NCBI RefSeq assembly: GCF_013342145.1
Contig: NZ_JABUQZ010000001.1
Coordinates: 372,001-436,000 of the forward strand
DNA length: 64,000 bases
Direction: 5' to 3'
From: Haloterrigena gelatinilytica
Lineage (GTDB): Archaea; Halobacteriota; Halobacteria; Halobacteriales; Natrialbaceae
The translations under genes and the position numbers were made by a program. Positions 33,462 through 41,991 of this stretch are shown in pieces. Position 1 is the first letter of the stretch; each line of letters opens with the position of its first letter. Below the pieces are notes generated by a model. It saw only the letters and a program-made list of their open reading frames with translations, did not search any database and was not told the DNA's origin.

Positions 33462-36400
33462 ATGAGTCGGCGTCGAGGCGCGGCCGTAGCGGTGCTCGCC
33501 GTCGCCGCGCTGCTGGTCACGAGCGCGGTGGCGCTGCCGCTGCTCGGCGGCGGCATCGTCCCGTTCGAGGGCGGCGAGAGCGCTCCCGGCGAGGGAGACG
33601 ACGGAACGACCGATATCGCCGCTACGGACAGTGTGGCCGCCAGCCAAGACGATGGCAGTGGGAGTGCGGACTCCACCGCGGCTGATGCGGCGGACCGAGA
33701 ACCCGTGCGTGCGAGCCAGTCGGTCGGAGACGGCGAGTTAGTGTCGTTCGACTCCGCGGCCGAATCGGCCGCGACCGACGCAGAAGCGAACGCCGACGCG
33801 GACGCGACCGCCTCGCTCGCACAGGAACAGACGGACGCCGTCGAGGCCGGCGTCGACGAGGGGATCGAACTGGCCCAGCAGCAGGGCGTCGAGGTGACCC
33901 AGGAACAGCGCGCGGCGGCCGTCGAGGCCGCCAGTCAGTCGGCGGCCCAGCACCAGGCGGCCGACGTCGAGCAGATTCAGGCGGCGACGGCCGGCGCGGT
34001 CCACGGCTCGCTGATCCAGTCTCAGGACGCCGAGATCGAACAGATCCAGTCCGCGGTCGGCGGCGCGACCGACGGCGCGCTCGCCCAGTCTCAGACGGTT
34101 GCAGCGAGCCAGATGCAGAGCGCGACCTGGGGGGCGACCCACGGCGCCCTCGCACAGAAACAGCGCGCCGACGTCGACCAGATCCAGGTCGCCACGCGCG
34201 GGGCCGCAGCGGGGGCGTGCCGGGAAGCGGGCGATAGCGACGTTCGGGACCACCCGAAGACCCAGGAGGCCGCGCAGGGGGCGGCCTACGGCGTCCTCGA
34301 GCAGTACCAGAAGGTCACCGTCGAACAGCGCCAGCGGATCACGCTCGAGCACGTCCAGCACGCGGCGGCCGGCGCGTCCGCGGGGGCGCTCGAGGGGAGC
34401 GTTCCGGCGGCCCTCGAGGGCGAACAGAGCCAGGAGATCAGCGTCGAACAGCGCCAGCGCGTGAACATCAAGCAGGTCCAGAAGGCCGCCACGGGCGCCG
34501 CGAAGGGCGCGCTCGTCCAGCGACAGGAGGTCTCCGTCGAGCAGACCCAGGCCGCGGCCCGCGGGGCCGGCCGGGGGTCGCTGACGCAGATCCAGACCGT
34601 CAGCGTCGAACAGGTCCAGCGGATCTCGATCACCCAGATTCAGGAGGCCTCGTTCGGCGCGGCCAAGGGAGCGATCTATCAGAGCCAGTCGGCCACCGTC
34701 GAACAGATCCAGGCGGCCGCCGACGGGGCCGCGGGCGGCGTGCTGGTCCAGCACCAGGAGATCTCGATCACCCAGATCCAGTCCGCCGCGGTCGGCGCGT
34801 CCGAGGGAGCGATCGAGTCGGCAGTTCAGTACCAGATCGCCGAGATCGAACAGATTCAGGCCGCCGCGTTCGGCGCCGGCGAGGGGGCGGTGCTCCAGCA
34901 GCAGGTCGTCGATATCACGCAGGTCCAGCGGCTGGCCTCCGGCGGCGCGAGCGGCGCGCTGAGCCAGTCTCAGTCGGCGACCGCCGAGCAGATCCAGATC
35001 GCCGCCAGCAGCGCCTGTCGGGAGACGGCCCGCGTTGTCCAGTACCAGCGGATCAGCGTCACACAACTTCAGGCCCTGACCCAGGAAACCGCGTCCGACG
35101 CTACCGCGTACGCGATTCAGCAGGGAATCGACGACGTCTCCGAACTCGGGCAGTACGTCGAGGAGGTGGCCGAAGAGCGCGCCGACGAGATCGACGAACT
35201 CGAGGGAACGGCGTCGATTGCGTTCGCCGACCGAGAGAGCAACGGTGAGGCGGTCACCGTCGACGAACTCGACCTCTCGGAGGGCGGCTTCGTCGCGGTC
35301 TACGCGGCCGACGCCGTCGCCGATCCGGGCGCCGTGCTCGGGACCTCGAGCGCCCTCGAGGCCGGGAGCCACTCCGACGTCGAGATCGACCTCGAGGAGC
35401 CGATCGAGGAGGACCAGCCCCTCACCGCGGTGGTCCACCACGATACGAACGACGACGGAACGTTCGAGTACGGCGACACTGACGGGGCGGAGGACGTCCC
35501 GTACGTCACCGACGCCGGCGTGCCGGTGCTCGACACGGCGTTCGTCTCGGTCGGCGACGAACCGCAGGTGCCTCAAGAGCCGCAAGAACCGCAGGAACCG
35601 GCCGAGCCGAACGCGACGCTCTCCGTCGCCGATCAGGCCGGCGACGGCGAGACGCTCGTCGTCGACGAAGCGAACGCGAGCGTCGACTACACCGTGACGG
35701 CGACGGCCGACGGGACGACGGCCGAGAGCCAGCCGTTCGAGGCCAACGGGACGGCGACCGACCTCGAGCTCGCGTTCGACTCGCCGCTCGAGGAGTCGAC
35801 GACCGTCGACGTCGCCGTCGCCGACGAGAACGGCACGGAACTGGCGACCGAATCGATCGAGTACGCGCTCGAGGACAACGAGTCGGACGGCGAGCCGAAC
35901 GAATCGGATGCGACGCTCAACGTGTCCGACCAGACGGGCGACGGCGAGACGCTCGTCGTCGACGAGGCGAACGCGAGCGTCGACTACCGGCTCACCGCGA
36001 CCGACGAGAACGGCACGCAGCGCGCGGAGAGCGAGACCTTCGAGGCCAACGAGACCGCCGAGTTCGAGGCACTGGAGCTCGAGCCGCCGCTCGAAGAGAA
36101 CGCGACGCTCGAGGTCGCCGTGGCCGACGACGCGGGCGCGGAACTCGCGACCGAGTCCGTCGAGTACACGGTCGACGGCGATCCGGCGACGTTCGAGGCG
36201 ACGTTCCCTCGCTGTTCGCAGGCCGAGGTGACCGGGTCCTTCGAAGACGGCGACAGGATCATCGTCGGCACCGCGTTCTACGAAAGCGGCGGCTTCGGCA
36301 ACTCGATGGGCGAGTACGCCGTCACGGTCGGCGAGGACGTCGAGGCGCCGTTCGAGGGGACGATCACCTACGAGACCGGCGACGACTTCACCGTCGCCGA

Positions 36401-37460
36401 GACGGCCGACGGCGCGACCGTCACGGTCCCCGAGGGCGATACGGGCGCCGTGATCACCGGCTTCGCCTCCCCCGATGCGACGCCGGGGTCGATCGACTAT
36501 CCGAACCCGAACGCTAGCGAGTGTCTCGAGGAGATCCGTCCCGAACGGCCGACCATCAGCGTGGCGGAGACGACGGCGACCGAGGACGGCATCGCGGTCA
36601 CCTTCGAGTACGAGAATCCGAACGAGGAATCGCTGGCGGTCGGCAGCGAGTTCGTCGAGGGAACCGCGGACGACGAGCCGCCGTCGGAACTCGAGCCCGG
36701 CAACGACTCGTTCACCGTCGACTGGACGCCCGAAACCGACTCCGAACGGCTCGTCTGGGAGGTCGATATGAGCAACTACGACTACGAGGAGCCGCTGATC
36801 GCCCAGACGGAGCCGGCCGGCGAGATCGATTCGACCGAACCGGCCGATCCCGCGGCGTTCACCGTCTCGATCGTCGGGACGAACGCGCCCGTCGAAGCGG
36901 GCGAGCCCCTCGCGGTCGACGCCGACCTCGAGAACACCGGCGGAGAGAACGGTACGCAGGACGTCGAACTCGCGATCGACGGCGCGGTCGTCAACGAGAC
37001 GCCCGTCTCGCTCGCGCCCAACGAATCCGAACTCGTGACGCTGGCCGCCGACACGACCACGCTCGAGCCCGGCGAGTACCCGGTTACCGTCTCGAGCGAG
37101 AACGAGACCGCCGAGACGACCGTGACGATCGAGGAAGCCGAGGCCGCGGAGACGCCGACCGGCACGGAGTCGACGGCGGACGGTCAAGCGGACGCGGAAC
37201 CGACCGCGGACGCTGACGAACAGCCGTCGAACGCGACCGCCGAGCAGCCGACGGAGGAACAGACCCCGTCCGAAGACGCCGTCTCGTCGGAGTCGGCGGA
37301 TTCGGAGCCGACGACGGACGGCTCATCGACGGAATCCGAACCGGAAGCGCCGACGGGAACGGAGACGACCGAATCGCCCGCCGGAACGGACGAACCGCCC
37401 GTTTCCGACGGAGCCGGTTCGGAGGCCGACGCGAACGGCTCCGCGGTCGCGACGGAGTAA
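33462..37460 (+). CDS. secreted glutamine-repeat surface protein, 1332 residues
   Basis: The start SRRRGAAVAVLAVAALLVTS is a Sec signal. After an acidic stretch, about residues 140-555 hold some 15 repeats of 23 residues (some with an 8-residue extra strand): x-V-x-V-x-Q-x-Q-x-AA-x-GA-x-x-GAL-x-Q-x-Q. This could form a beta-solenoid or stacked fibre. About 580-690 is a DUF7282-type domain (SIAFADRESNGEAVTVDEL). Two approximately 88-residue modules follow (TLSVADQAGDGETLVVDEAN and TLNVSDQTGDGETLVVDEAN), then more beta domains and a CARDB-like one (SIVGTNAPVEAGEPLAVDA). The last 100 residues are Thr/Ser/Glu/Pro rich. I see no PGF-CTERM anchor. Function is unknown; a structural or adhesive surface role is likely. 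Confidence 0.8.
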   Translation: MSRRRGAAVAVLAVAALLVTSAVALPLLGGGIVPFEGGESAPGEGDDGTTDIAATDSVAASQDDGSGSADSTAADAADREPVRASQSVGDGELVSFDSAAESAATDAEANADADATASLAQEQTDAVEAGVDEGIELAQQQGVEVTQEQRAAAVEAASQSAAQHQAADVEQIQAATAGAVHGSLIQSQDAEIEQIQSAVGGATDGALAQSQTVAASQMQSATWGATHGALAQKQRADVDQIQVATRGAAAGACREAGDSDVRDHPKTQEAAQGAAYGVLEQYQKVTVEQRQRITLEHVQHAAAGASAGALEGSVPAALEGEQSQEISVEQRQRVNIKQVQKAATGAAKGALVQRQEVSVEQTQAAARGAGRGSLTQIQTVSVEQVQRISITQIQEASFGAAKGAIYQSQSATVEQIQAAADGAAGGVLVQHQEISITQIQSAAVGASEGAIESAVQYQIAEIEQIQAAAFGAGEGAVLQQQVVDITQVQRLASGGASGALSQSQSATAEQIQIAASSACRETARVVQYQRISVTQLQALTQETASDATAYAIQQGIDDVSELGQYVEEVAEERADEIDELEGTASIAFADRESNGEAVTVDELDLSEGGFVAVYAADAVADPGAVLGTSSALEAGSHSDVEIDLEEPIEEDQPLTAVVHHDTNDDGTFEYGDTDGAEDVPYVTDAGVPVLDTAFVSVGDEPQVPQEPQEPQEPAEPNATLSVADQAGDGETLVVDEANASVDYTVTATADGTTAESQPFEANGTATDLELAFDSPLEESTTVDVAVADENGTELATESIEYALEDNESDGEPNESDATLNVSDQTGDGETLVVDEANASVDYRLTATDENGTQRAESETFEANETAEFEALELEPPLEENATLEVAVADDAGAELATESVEYTVDGDPATFEATFPRCSQAEVTGSFEDGDRIIVGTAFYESGGFGNSMGEYAVTVGEDVEAPFEGTITYETGDDFTVAETADGATVTVPEGDTGAVITGFASPDATPGSIDYPNPNASECLEEIRPERPTISVAETTATEDGIAVTFEYENPNEESLAVGSEFVEGTADDEPPSELEPGNDSFTVDWTPETDSERLVWEVDMSNYDYEEPLIAQTEPAGEIDSTEPADPAAFTVSIVGTNAPVEAGEPLAVDADLENTGGENGTQDVELAIDGAVVNETPVSLAPNESELVTLAADTTTLEPGEYPVTVSSENETAETTVTIEEAEAAETPTGTESTADGQADAEPTADADEQPSNATAEQPTEEQTPSEDAVSSESADSEPTTDGSSTESEPEAPTGTETTESPAGTDEPPVSDGAGSEADANGSAVATE
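33880..35125 (+). repeat. about 15 tandem 69-bp coding repeats
   Basis: DNA unit of about 69 bp encoding the Gln-rich motif described for the enclosing gene, with common codons GAACAGATCCAG or GTCGAGCAG and GGCGCGCTC. Units are divergent at the DNA level, so this is an old repeat array. Three or so units carry an additional 24-bp insert coding for an extra strand. Confidence 0.75.
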
Positions 37461-37563
37461 CGACGGCGCGATAGAAGCGGAGCGCTACCGGCGGTTCAGC
37501 CGTCTTCGAAAAACGCCTCGAGCCCGTTTCGATCGATCGGTGACTCGAGCGGGTCGGTCGCGG

Positions 37564-37854
37564 TTAGTGCTGGTGGCCGGTCGCTTCGCCGTAGGTCACG
37601 CCGAAGCGTTCCTCGAACAGGTCCATGATGCGGGCCTCCTGGGCCTCGAGTTCCTCGTCCGACTCCTGGCCGTGGTGGACGATGTGGTGGGCGCGGCTGG
37701 CGAAGGACAGCAGGGTGACGTCGCCGACCGTCTCGGCGTCGGTCTGATCGCCTTCCGCCACGAGGTCGAGGAGTCCGGTGGGGACCGTGACTTCGTCGGT
37801 GGTACCGTCGTCGGCGCTGATCTCGAAGGTCGTCGTGTCGACTTCCTCGGTCAT
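37564..37854 (-). CDS. small haloarchaeal conserved protein
   Basis: 96 residues, acidic, cytoplasmic. Sequence parts: TTFEISADDGTTDEVTVPTGLLDLV, then VTLLSFASRAHHIVHHG. I believe this is the haloarchaeal DUF7545-type family (from memory), with no known function. The ATG at 37854 is preferred over a long N-terminal extension. It ends with a short His/Gln-rich tail (EATGHQH). Divergent to a 47-residue gene at 37968. Confidence 0.7.
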   Translation of the reverse strand: MTEEVDTTTFEISADDGTTDEVTVPTGLLDLVAEGDQTDAETVGDVTLLSFASRAHHIVHHGQESDEELEAQEARIMDLFEERFGVTYGEATGHQH

Positions 37855-37967
37855 ACCCCTACCGTAGTGAACTGTCCCTAAAGGTGCTGTGGCTTGCATC
37901 GCAGCGGGGCGGCGACCCGGTTTCGTCCCCCGTGTCGTTTTTGCTGATCGCCGTCGAAGCGTCTCGT

Positions 37968-38111
37968 ATGCCATCCGTCGAACTCGAGGAGGAGACGATC
38001 GAACGGCTGGAGGCGCTGCGCGTCGACGACGAGTCCTACGACGAACTCGTCAACGAACTCATCAACATCTACGAGACCAGCGAGTACACGCTCTTTCACG
38101 CCGGCGACTGA
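37968..38111 (+). CDS. 47-residue ribbon-like small protein (DUF7557 type)
   Basis: A complete 47-residue protein from ATG 37968: MPSVELEEETIERLEALR, then ELVNELINIYETSEYTLFHAGD. The beginning resembles an RHH strand-helix (VELEEETIERLEALR) like an antitoxin or regulator. A similar haloarchaeal family is called DUF7557 (from memory). The larger frame starting at 37884 adds 28 residues with no family likeness. No toxin gene is adjacent. Confidence 0.65.
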   Translation: MPSVELEEETIERLEALRVDDESYDELVNELINIYETSEYTLFHAGD

Positions 38112-38158
38112 GCGCGCCGCGGTCTCGTTCGATCGGGCAGATTAGTCCGCCGGCGGCG

Positions 38159-38629
38159 CTAGTCGTCCGCGGCCGCGGCCTTCCGAACCGACTGCCAGCG
38201 TCCCTTCGACTCGAGGTGGGACTGGAGCTCGTCCGCGTACTCCTGGGTGAGCTTCTCGGCCGCGCGTAGCTTTTCGGCGTGGTCGTCGCTGCCGTCGCCG
38301 CCCAGCCCGAGGGCGCCCATGATCGAGTCGAAGACGCCGCCCGACGAACCGTTCCGGTCGCCGCCGCCCGCACCCGGGCCGCCCATCGCGCCCATGCCGC
38401 CGCTGGGGACGTTCTCGAGTTCGGGGATGATCTGCTCGACCTGCTCGGTGTCGGCGACGAGCCGCGCACGGTCGGGATCGTCGGCGTCTTCGATCTCGAA
38501 CTCCGTCGCGGTCATGATCAGACTCCACTGCTGGTTGGAAAACTGCGAGTCGGCGATCCGCGAGGAGAACTCCTGATCGACGGTCATGCGGGCGCCGACG
38601 ATCCGGTCCGTCCACGGTGAGTCGCTCAT
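38159..38629 (-). CDS. DUF5799 family protein
   Basis: 156 residues of a haloarchaeal family with unknown function. Typical pieces: SPWTDRIVGARMTVDQEFSS, NQQWSLIMTATEFEIED, and the end KLRAAEKLTQEYADELQSHL. The middle contains a Gly/Met-rich linker (GGMGAMGGPGAGGG). The C-terminus is helical and charged. ATG 38629 chosen since the upstream extension is not family-like. Convergent with the small gene at 37968-38111. Confidence 0.82.
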   Translation of the reverse strand: MSDSPWTDRIVGARMTVDQEFSSRIADSQFSNQQWSLIMTATEFEIEDADDPDRARLVADTEQVEQIIPELENVPSGGMGAMGGPGAGGGDRNGSSGGVFDSIMGALGLGGDGSDDHAEKLRAAEKLTQEYADELQSHLESKGRWQSVRKAAAADD

Positions 38630-38823
38630 AGCTATCGCTTCGGACGGCGGCTGTATCAGCGTTTTCATCGGGTTCGCGCTCGAGTCCCCGAGGCCCTCCG
38701 ACGACACCGTCAGTCGCCTGCGTCGTCCGTGTTCTCGCCCGCGGCGAGTATCCAGTAGACGAGCGTTCGGACGTAGATAGAACTATGGCGTGCGGAAAGC
38801 CACGTCAATCAAGAGCACACGGC

Positions 38824-38997
38824 ATGGATCAGCTCACAGCCCATCGTCTGAAGTTGGCAGTCGGGATCGCGATTCTGGTCGGCGGATTGTGCTGGATCGC
38901 CGCCGACGGCCGAACGACGAGGAACACCTTCGTGGTCATCTGCGGTGTGGGAACGGTCCTCGAGGAGCAGTACCGATGGAACAAAACTAGCTCGTAG
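38824..38997 (+). CDS. small one- or two-helix membrane protein, uncertain
   Basis: 57 residues, hydrophobic core RLKLAVGIAILVGGLCWIAAD, then a second hydrophobic part (FVVICGVGTVLEEQY). No known family. The frame is short and the start at 38824 was chosen only because it precedes the helix. It may be a real small membrane protein, but evidence is weak. Confidence 0.4.
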   Translation: MDQLTAHRLKLAVGIAILVGGLCWIAADGRTTRNTFVVICGVGTVLEEQYRWNKTSS

Positions 38998-39035
38998 CTG
39001 ACTCGTGGGACGGACGGTCCTCGAGGCCGACCGTC

Positions 39036-39536
39036 TCAGTCGAGCCGTTCGGACGCTTCGGCGTACCGCCGCGAGAGTTCGACGTACCGGTCGGCCGTCG
39101 CCTCGAGGTGGGGATCGTCGATCTCGGTTTTCGGCTCGGCGGGCGCGCCGGCGACGAGCGTCGCCGGCGGCACCTCGGTTCCCTCGGTGACGACGCTGCC
39201 GGCCGCGACGACGGCGCCCTCGCCGACGCGAGCGCCGTCGAGGACGGTCGCGTTCATCCCGACCAGCGCGCGCTCGCCGACGGTCGCGTCGTGGACGATC
39301 GCGCCGTGGCCGACCGTCGCGTAGGGCTCGAGTGCGGCGTCCTCGTGGAGCACGGCGTTGTCCTGAACGTTGGCCCCCTCGCCGACGACGATTCGGCCGT
39401 GGTCGCCCCGCAGCGTCGTGTTCGGCCAGACGCTCGCCTCCGCCTCGACGACGACGTCGCCGATGACGACCGCGGCCTCGTCGACGTACGCCGAGTCGGC
39501 GACCTGCGGCTCCGTTCCGTCGAACGATCGTAGCAT
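39036..39536 (-). CDS. gamma carbonic anhydrase family protein
   Basis: 166 residues of left-handed beta-helix hexapeptide repeats: AAVVIGDVVVEAEASVWPNT, LRGDHGRIVVGEGANVQDN, and VGHGAIVHDATVGERALVGM. Zinc ligands of the family are likely the His in VLHEDA and the two in TVGHGAIVH. It may act as a carbonic anhydrase or as another trimeric hexapeptide protein (CaiE/PaaY type). ATG 39536 gives the family start (LRSFDGTEPQVADSAYVDEA); two longer in-frame starts exist upstream (39575, 39665). Confidence 0.87.
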   Translation of the reverse strand: MLRSFDGTEPQVADSAYVDEAAVVIGDVVVEAEASVWPNTTLRGDHGRIVVGEGANVQDNAVLHEDAALEPYATVGHGAIVHDATVGERALVGMNATVLDGARVGEGAVVAAGSVVTEGTEVPPATLVAGAPAEPKTEIDDPHLEATADRYVELSRRYAEASERLD

Positions 39537-39880
39537 GGCTGCGTCTGCTCCGAGGAACGTCTTGAACCTGGCCATCGGCGGACGGAGACGGCCGGCTCGC
39601 GGCCCATCAGGAGGACGGCCGGGGCGACGACTGCCGACGCAGTCGGCATCGCGACCCACGATCATCGCGTTCGGACCGTCCGGTCCCAACGTATTTTGGC
39701 GTCACTGCTATTTACAAACTCGATGAAGACGCAACTGCAGCGGCATCCGTCTCTCCCGATCGAAGGCACTCCGCTGCTGTGTCATCCCACACATCCCGAA
39801 CCACCAGTGGGGGTTTTCACCCCCGACACCTGCCTTCGTTCCATCTCTCCGCCGTGACTCCCCGCGAGCCGCGCGTTCGG
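39537..39880. other. 344-bp intergenic region
   Basis: Upstream of the gamma carbonic anhydrase gene. The only notable feature is an AT-rich segment at about 39689-39720 (minus strand TTTGTAAATAG and AAAATAC), which may be a promoter with a leader of about 150 nt or belong to an upstream start. No gene is supported. Confidence 0.45.
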
Positions 39881-40195
39881 CTACTCGTCGGAGAGTCGCT
39901 CGGAGAGGCGATCGAACCGGTCCTGGGCCTCCTCCCGTCGATCCCGTTCGAGCGACGGGCGATAGCTCATCGTCTCGAGGTCGTCATCTTCCGCTTCGAG
40001 ACCATCGTCGTCCGACTCGACGCCGTCGTCCGCGAGTTCGAGGTCGAAGACGGCGCCCTCGTGACGACCGTCCTCGGGCAGCCGATCCACATCGAGGACG
40101 CGCTCGTCGACCACCGTCCCGTCGTCCTCGAGCAGGAGCACGGCCGTCTCGCCGTCGACGATCCGGTCGAGGACCGCGGTGTAGCGCTCGGTCAT
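39881..40195 (-). CDS. DUF3006 family protein
   Basis: 104 residues. The DUF3006 pattern is seen at the start: YTAVLDRIVDGETAVLLLED with DRLPEDGRHEGAVFDLEL. A highly acidic middle (VESDDDGLEAEDDDLE) and a helical end (REEAQDRFDRLSERLSD). Its start overlaps the stop of the MBL-fold gene by 4 nt. DUF3006 proteins are often encoded next to ComEC-like MBL proteins, and the same arrangement appears here, so the two are likely partners. Role unknown. Confidence 0.85.
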   Translation of the reverse strand: MTERYTAVLDRIVDGETAVLLLEDDGTVVDERVLDVDRLPEDGRHEGAVFDLELADDGVESDDDGLEAEDDDLETMSYRPSLERDRREEAQDRFDRLSERLSDE

Positions 40196-41298
40196 CGGGC
40201 TGGGATACGCGGCGCGGCACCATCAACTACCGGTGCGGGCGGCCCCTCGAGCGTCGCCTGCGGCTGGATCGACGGCCCCGCGGGCGACGGTGACCGTTCG
40301 GACGGCGGTCGGTCGGGCGACGGCGCCGACAGCGATTCCGACGTCGACTGGGCCGCATCCTTTCGCTCGAGCAGCGCGGCCGGATCGGTCGGACCCTCGG
40401 TCTCGGGCGTCACCGTGACCTCCTCGCCGTCGGTCTCGAGGACGACGTCGCCGTGGACGCCGGTCCAGTAGGTCTCGACGCCGCGATCGGCGAAGGCCTC
40501 GAGCACCTCGTCGTGGGGGTGGCCGTACTGGGAGTCGAGCGCGCTCGAGATCACCGCGATCTCGGGGTCGACGGCGTCGAGGAACGGCGCCGTCGACGAG
40601 GTCGAAGAACCGTGGTGACCGGCCTGATAGGCGTCGGCCGCGAGGGCGTCGCCGCGTTCGTCGACCAGTCGTCGCTCGGCCCGCTCTTCGACGTCGCCCG
40701 TCGTCAGATACGAGAACTCCTCGTACTGGACGCTGAGAACGGTGCTGTAGGCGTCGATACTCCCGCCGTCGTCGTCGGGCGGGTTCAGCACGGTCGCGTC
40801 GACCGACTCGTCCTCGAGGGGGATCCGATCGCCCGCGGCGACCTCGAGGAGCCTGACCTCGTGGTCCTCGATCGCGTCGAGGTAGTTCTCGTAGGTGGCG
40901 CTGGTGGACGCGACGCCGGGATCGTAGACCGCGCCGACGCCCTCGCCCTGCTCCTCGAAGTGCTCGATGACGGCCGCGTGACCGCCGATGTGGTCGGCGT
41001 GGCCGTGGGTCGTGACGAGGTGGTCGATCCGCTCGATGCCCTCGCCCTCGAGGTAGTCGATGACTCCCCGCCCGTCGGCCTGCCAGGTGCCCGTATCGAT
41101 CAACACCGTCTCGCCGTCGGGCGTGACCAGCAGCGTCGAGTCGCCCTGTCCCACGTCGATGTGGTGGATCTCGAGGTCGCCGTCGACGTCCCCGTCGGCG
41201 TCCTCGGCGTCGTCGCTCGGGACGAAGCCGACCAGACAGCCCGACAGGACTACCAGTCCGACGACTGAGACGACCGCGAGACCGCGGTGGCGTCGCAT
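40192..41298 (-). CDS. ComEC-C-like MBL-fold lipoprotein
   Basis: 368 residues. Lipoprotein signal with lipobox Cys (VVGLVVLSGCLVGF). Then a metallo-beta-lactamase domain of the ComEC/Rec2 C-terminal type: HHIDVGQGDSTLLVTPDGE, metal motif [26 protein letters not shown] and AGHHGSSTSSTAPFL. Such secreted domains may be nucleases or phosphodiesterases acting outside the cell. The C-terminal 60 residues are Ser/Pro rich, which could be a linker. Encoded with a DUF3006 protein (4-nt overlap). Confidence 0.86.
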   Translation of the reverse strand: MRRHRGLAVVSVVGLVVLSGCLVGFVPSDDAEDADGDVDGDLEIHHIDVGQGDSTLLVTPDGETVLIDTGTWQADGRGVIDYLEGEGIERIDHLVTTHGHADHIGGHAAVIEHFEEQGEGVGAVYDPGVASTSATYENYLDAIEDHEVRLLEVAAGDRIPLEDESVDATVLNPPDDDGGSIDAYSTVLSVQYEEFSYLTTGDVEERAERRLVDERGDALAADAYQAGHHGSSTSSTAPFLDAVDPEIAVISSALDSQYGHPHDEVLEAFADRGVETYWTGVHGDVVLETDGEEVTVTPETEGPTDPAALLERKDAAQSTSESLSAPSPDRPPSERSPSPAGPSIQPQATLEGPPAPVVDGAAPRIPAR

Positions 41299-41517
41299 AC
41301 CCGTTTCGACGACGCCGCGGCGTATGGTGGTTCGGATCAGTCAGTTGGTGCTACTGTCTGGTTCGAAAATATTTACTGTATAGAACGTGACACTCGTTCT
41401 CTTCTCGAGCGGCCGGGGTGACCATCCGAGCGATCGAACGAGTCACCCGCGGAACTGAGACCGCGACGGTCGGCTATTTGACGCGAGTCGTACGCCGATC
41501 GTCCGTCGAGAACCGCG

Positions 41518-41913
41518 TTAGACCGCGTTCCCCTCGAAACTCGTCTCCGCGTGGAGGCTGTCCTTCAGCGCGTCGTGGACCTTGCAGAGTTCGAAGGCGC
41601 GCTCGATGACCTCCTCGCCGGTGTCCTCGTCGACGTCGCCCTCGACCCGGATGTCGAAGGAGACCGACTCGAGTTTGTCGTCGTCGTTCAGATCGCCGGT
41701 GATGTCGATCTCGATCTTGCCGAGGTCGCCGGCGTCGCGCTGCTGTGCGCCGACCCGCAACGCGGGGACGTAACAGGAGCCGTACGCGGCCAGCAGCGCC
41801 TCGAGCGTGTCCGGCGCGTCCTCCCCGTTGGCGTCGATGGTCGTTTCGAACTCTCGGATCTCGTTCGTGGCACTGTAACCCTCCTCGGAGACGGTAGTGA
41901 CCTGCTTCGCCAT
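41518..41913 (-). CDS. OsmC/Ohr-family protein
   Basis: 131 residues. OsmC pattern: SATNEIREFETTID, then DTLEALLAAYGSCYVPALRV with one catalytic-type Cys, and the helical ALxDSLHAET end with a second Cys in FELCKVHDALKD. OsmC/Ohr proteins reduce organic peroxides with a pair of cysteines, so this probably protects against oxidative stress. ATG 41913 chosen (MAKQVTTVSEEG). A degenerate copy of its first part is found at 44166-44217. Located next to a histidine kinase gene. Confidence 0.88.
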   Translation of the reverse strand: MAKQVTTVSEEGYSATNEIREFETTIDANGEDAPDTLEALLAAYGSCYVPALRVGAQQRDAGDLGKIEIDITGDLNDDDKLESVSFDIRVEGDVDEDTGEEVIERAFELCKVHDALKDSLHAETSFEGNAV

Positions 41914-41991
41914 AGCACTCGGGTCGTCCACGGGCGGCGGTGTAAACGTTACTGGTGCGGTGGACGGCCCGACGTCGCGGCGCGACGGACG

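Noticed and set aside
33738-37187. 1149-residue minus-strand frame
   Set aside because: Antisense to the glutamine-repeat protein, which has a signal peptide and real domains; the minus frame is an Arg/Leu/Val/Asp shadow.
37968-38111. Toxin-antitoxin system (RHH-like small protein)
   Set aside because: No toxin-like partner is adjacent; neighbours are DUF5799 and another conserved small protein on the opposite strand.
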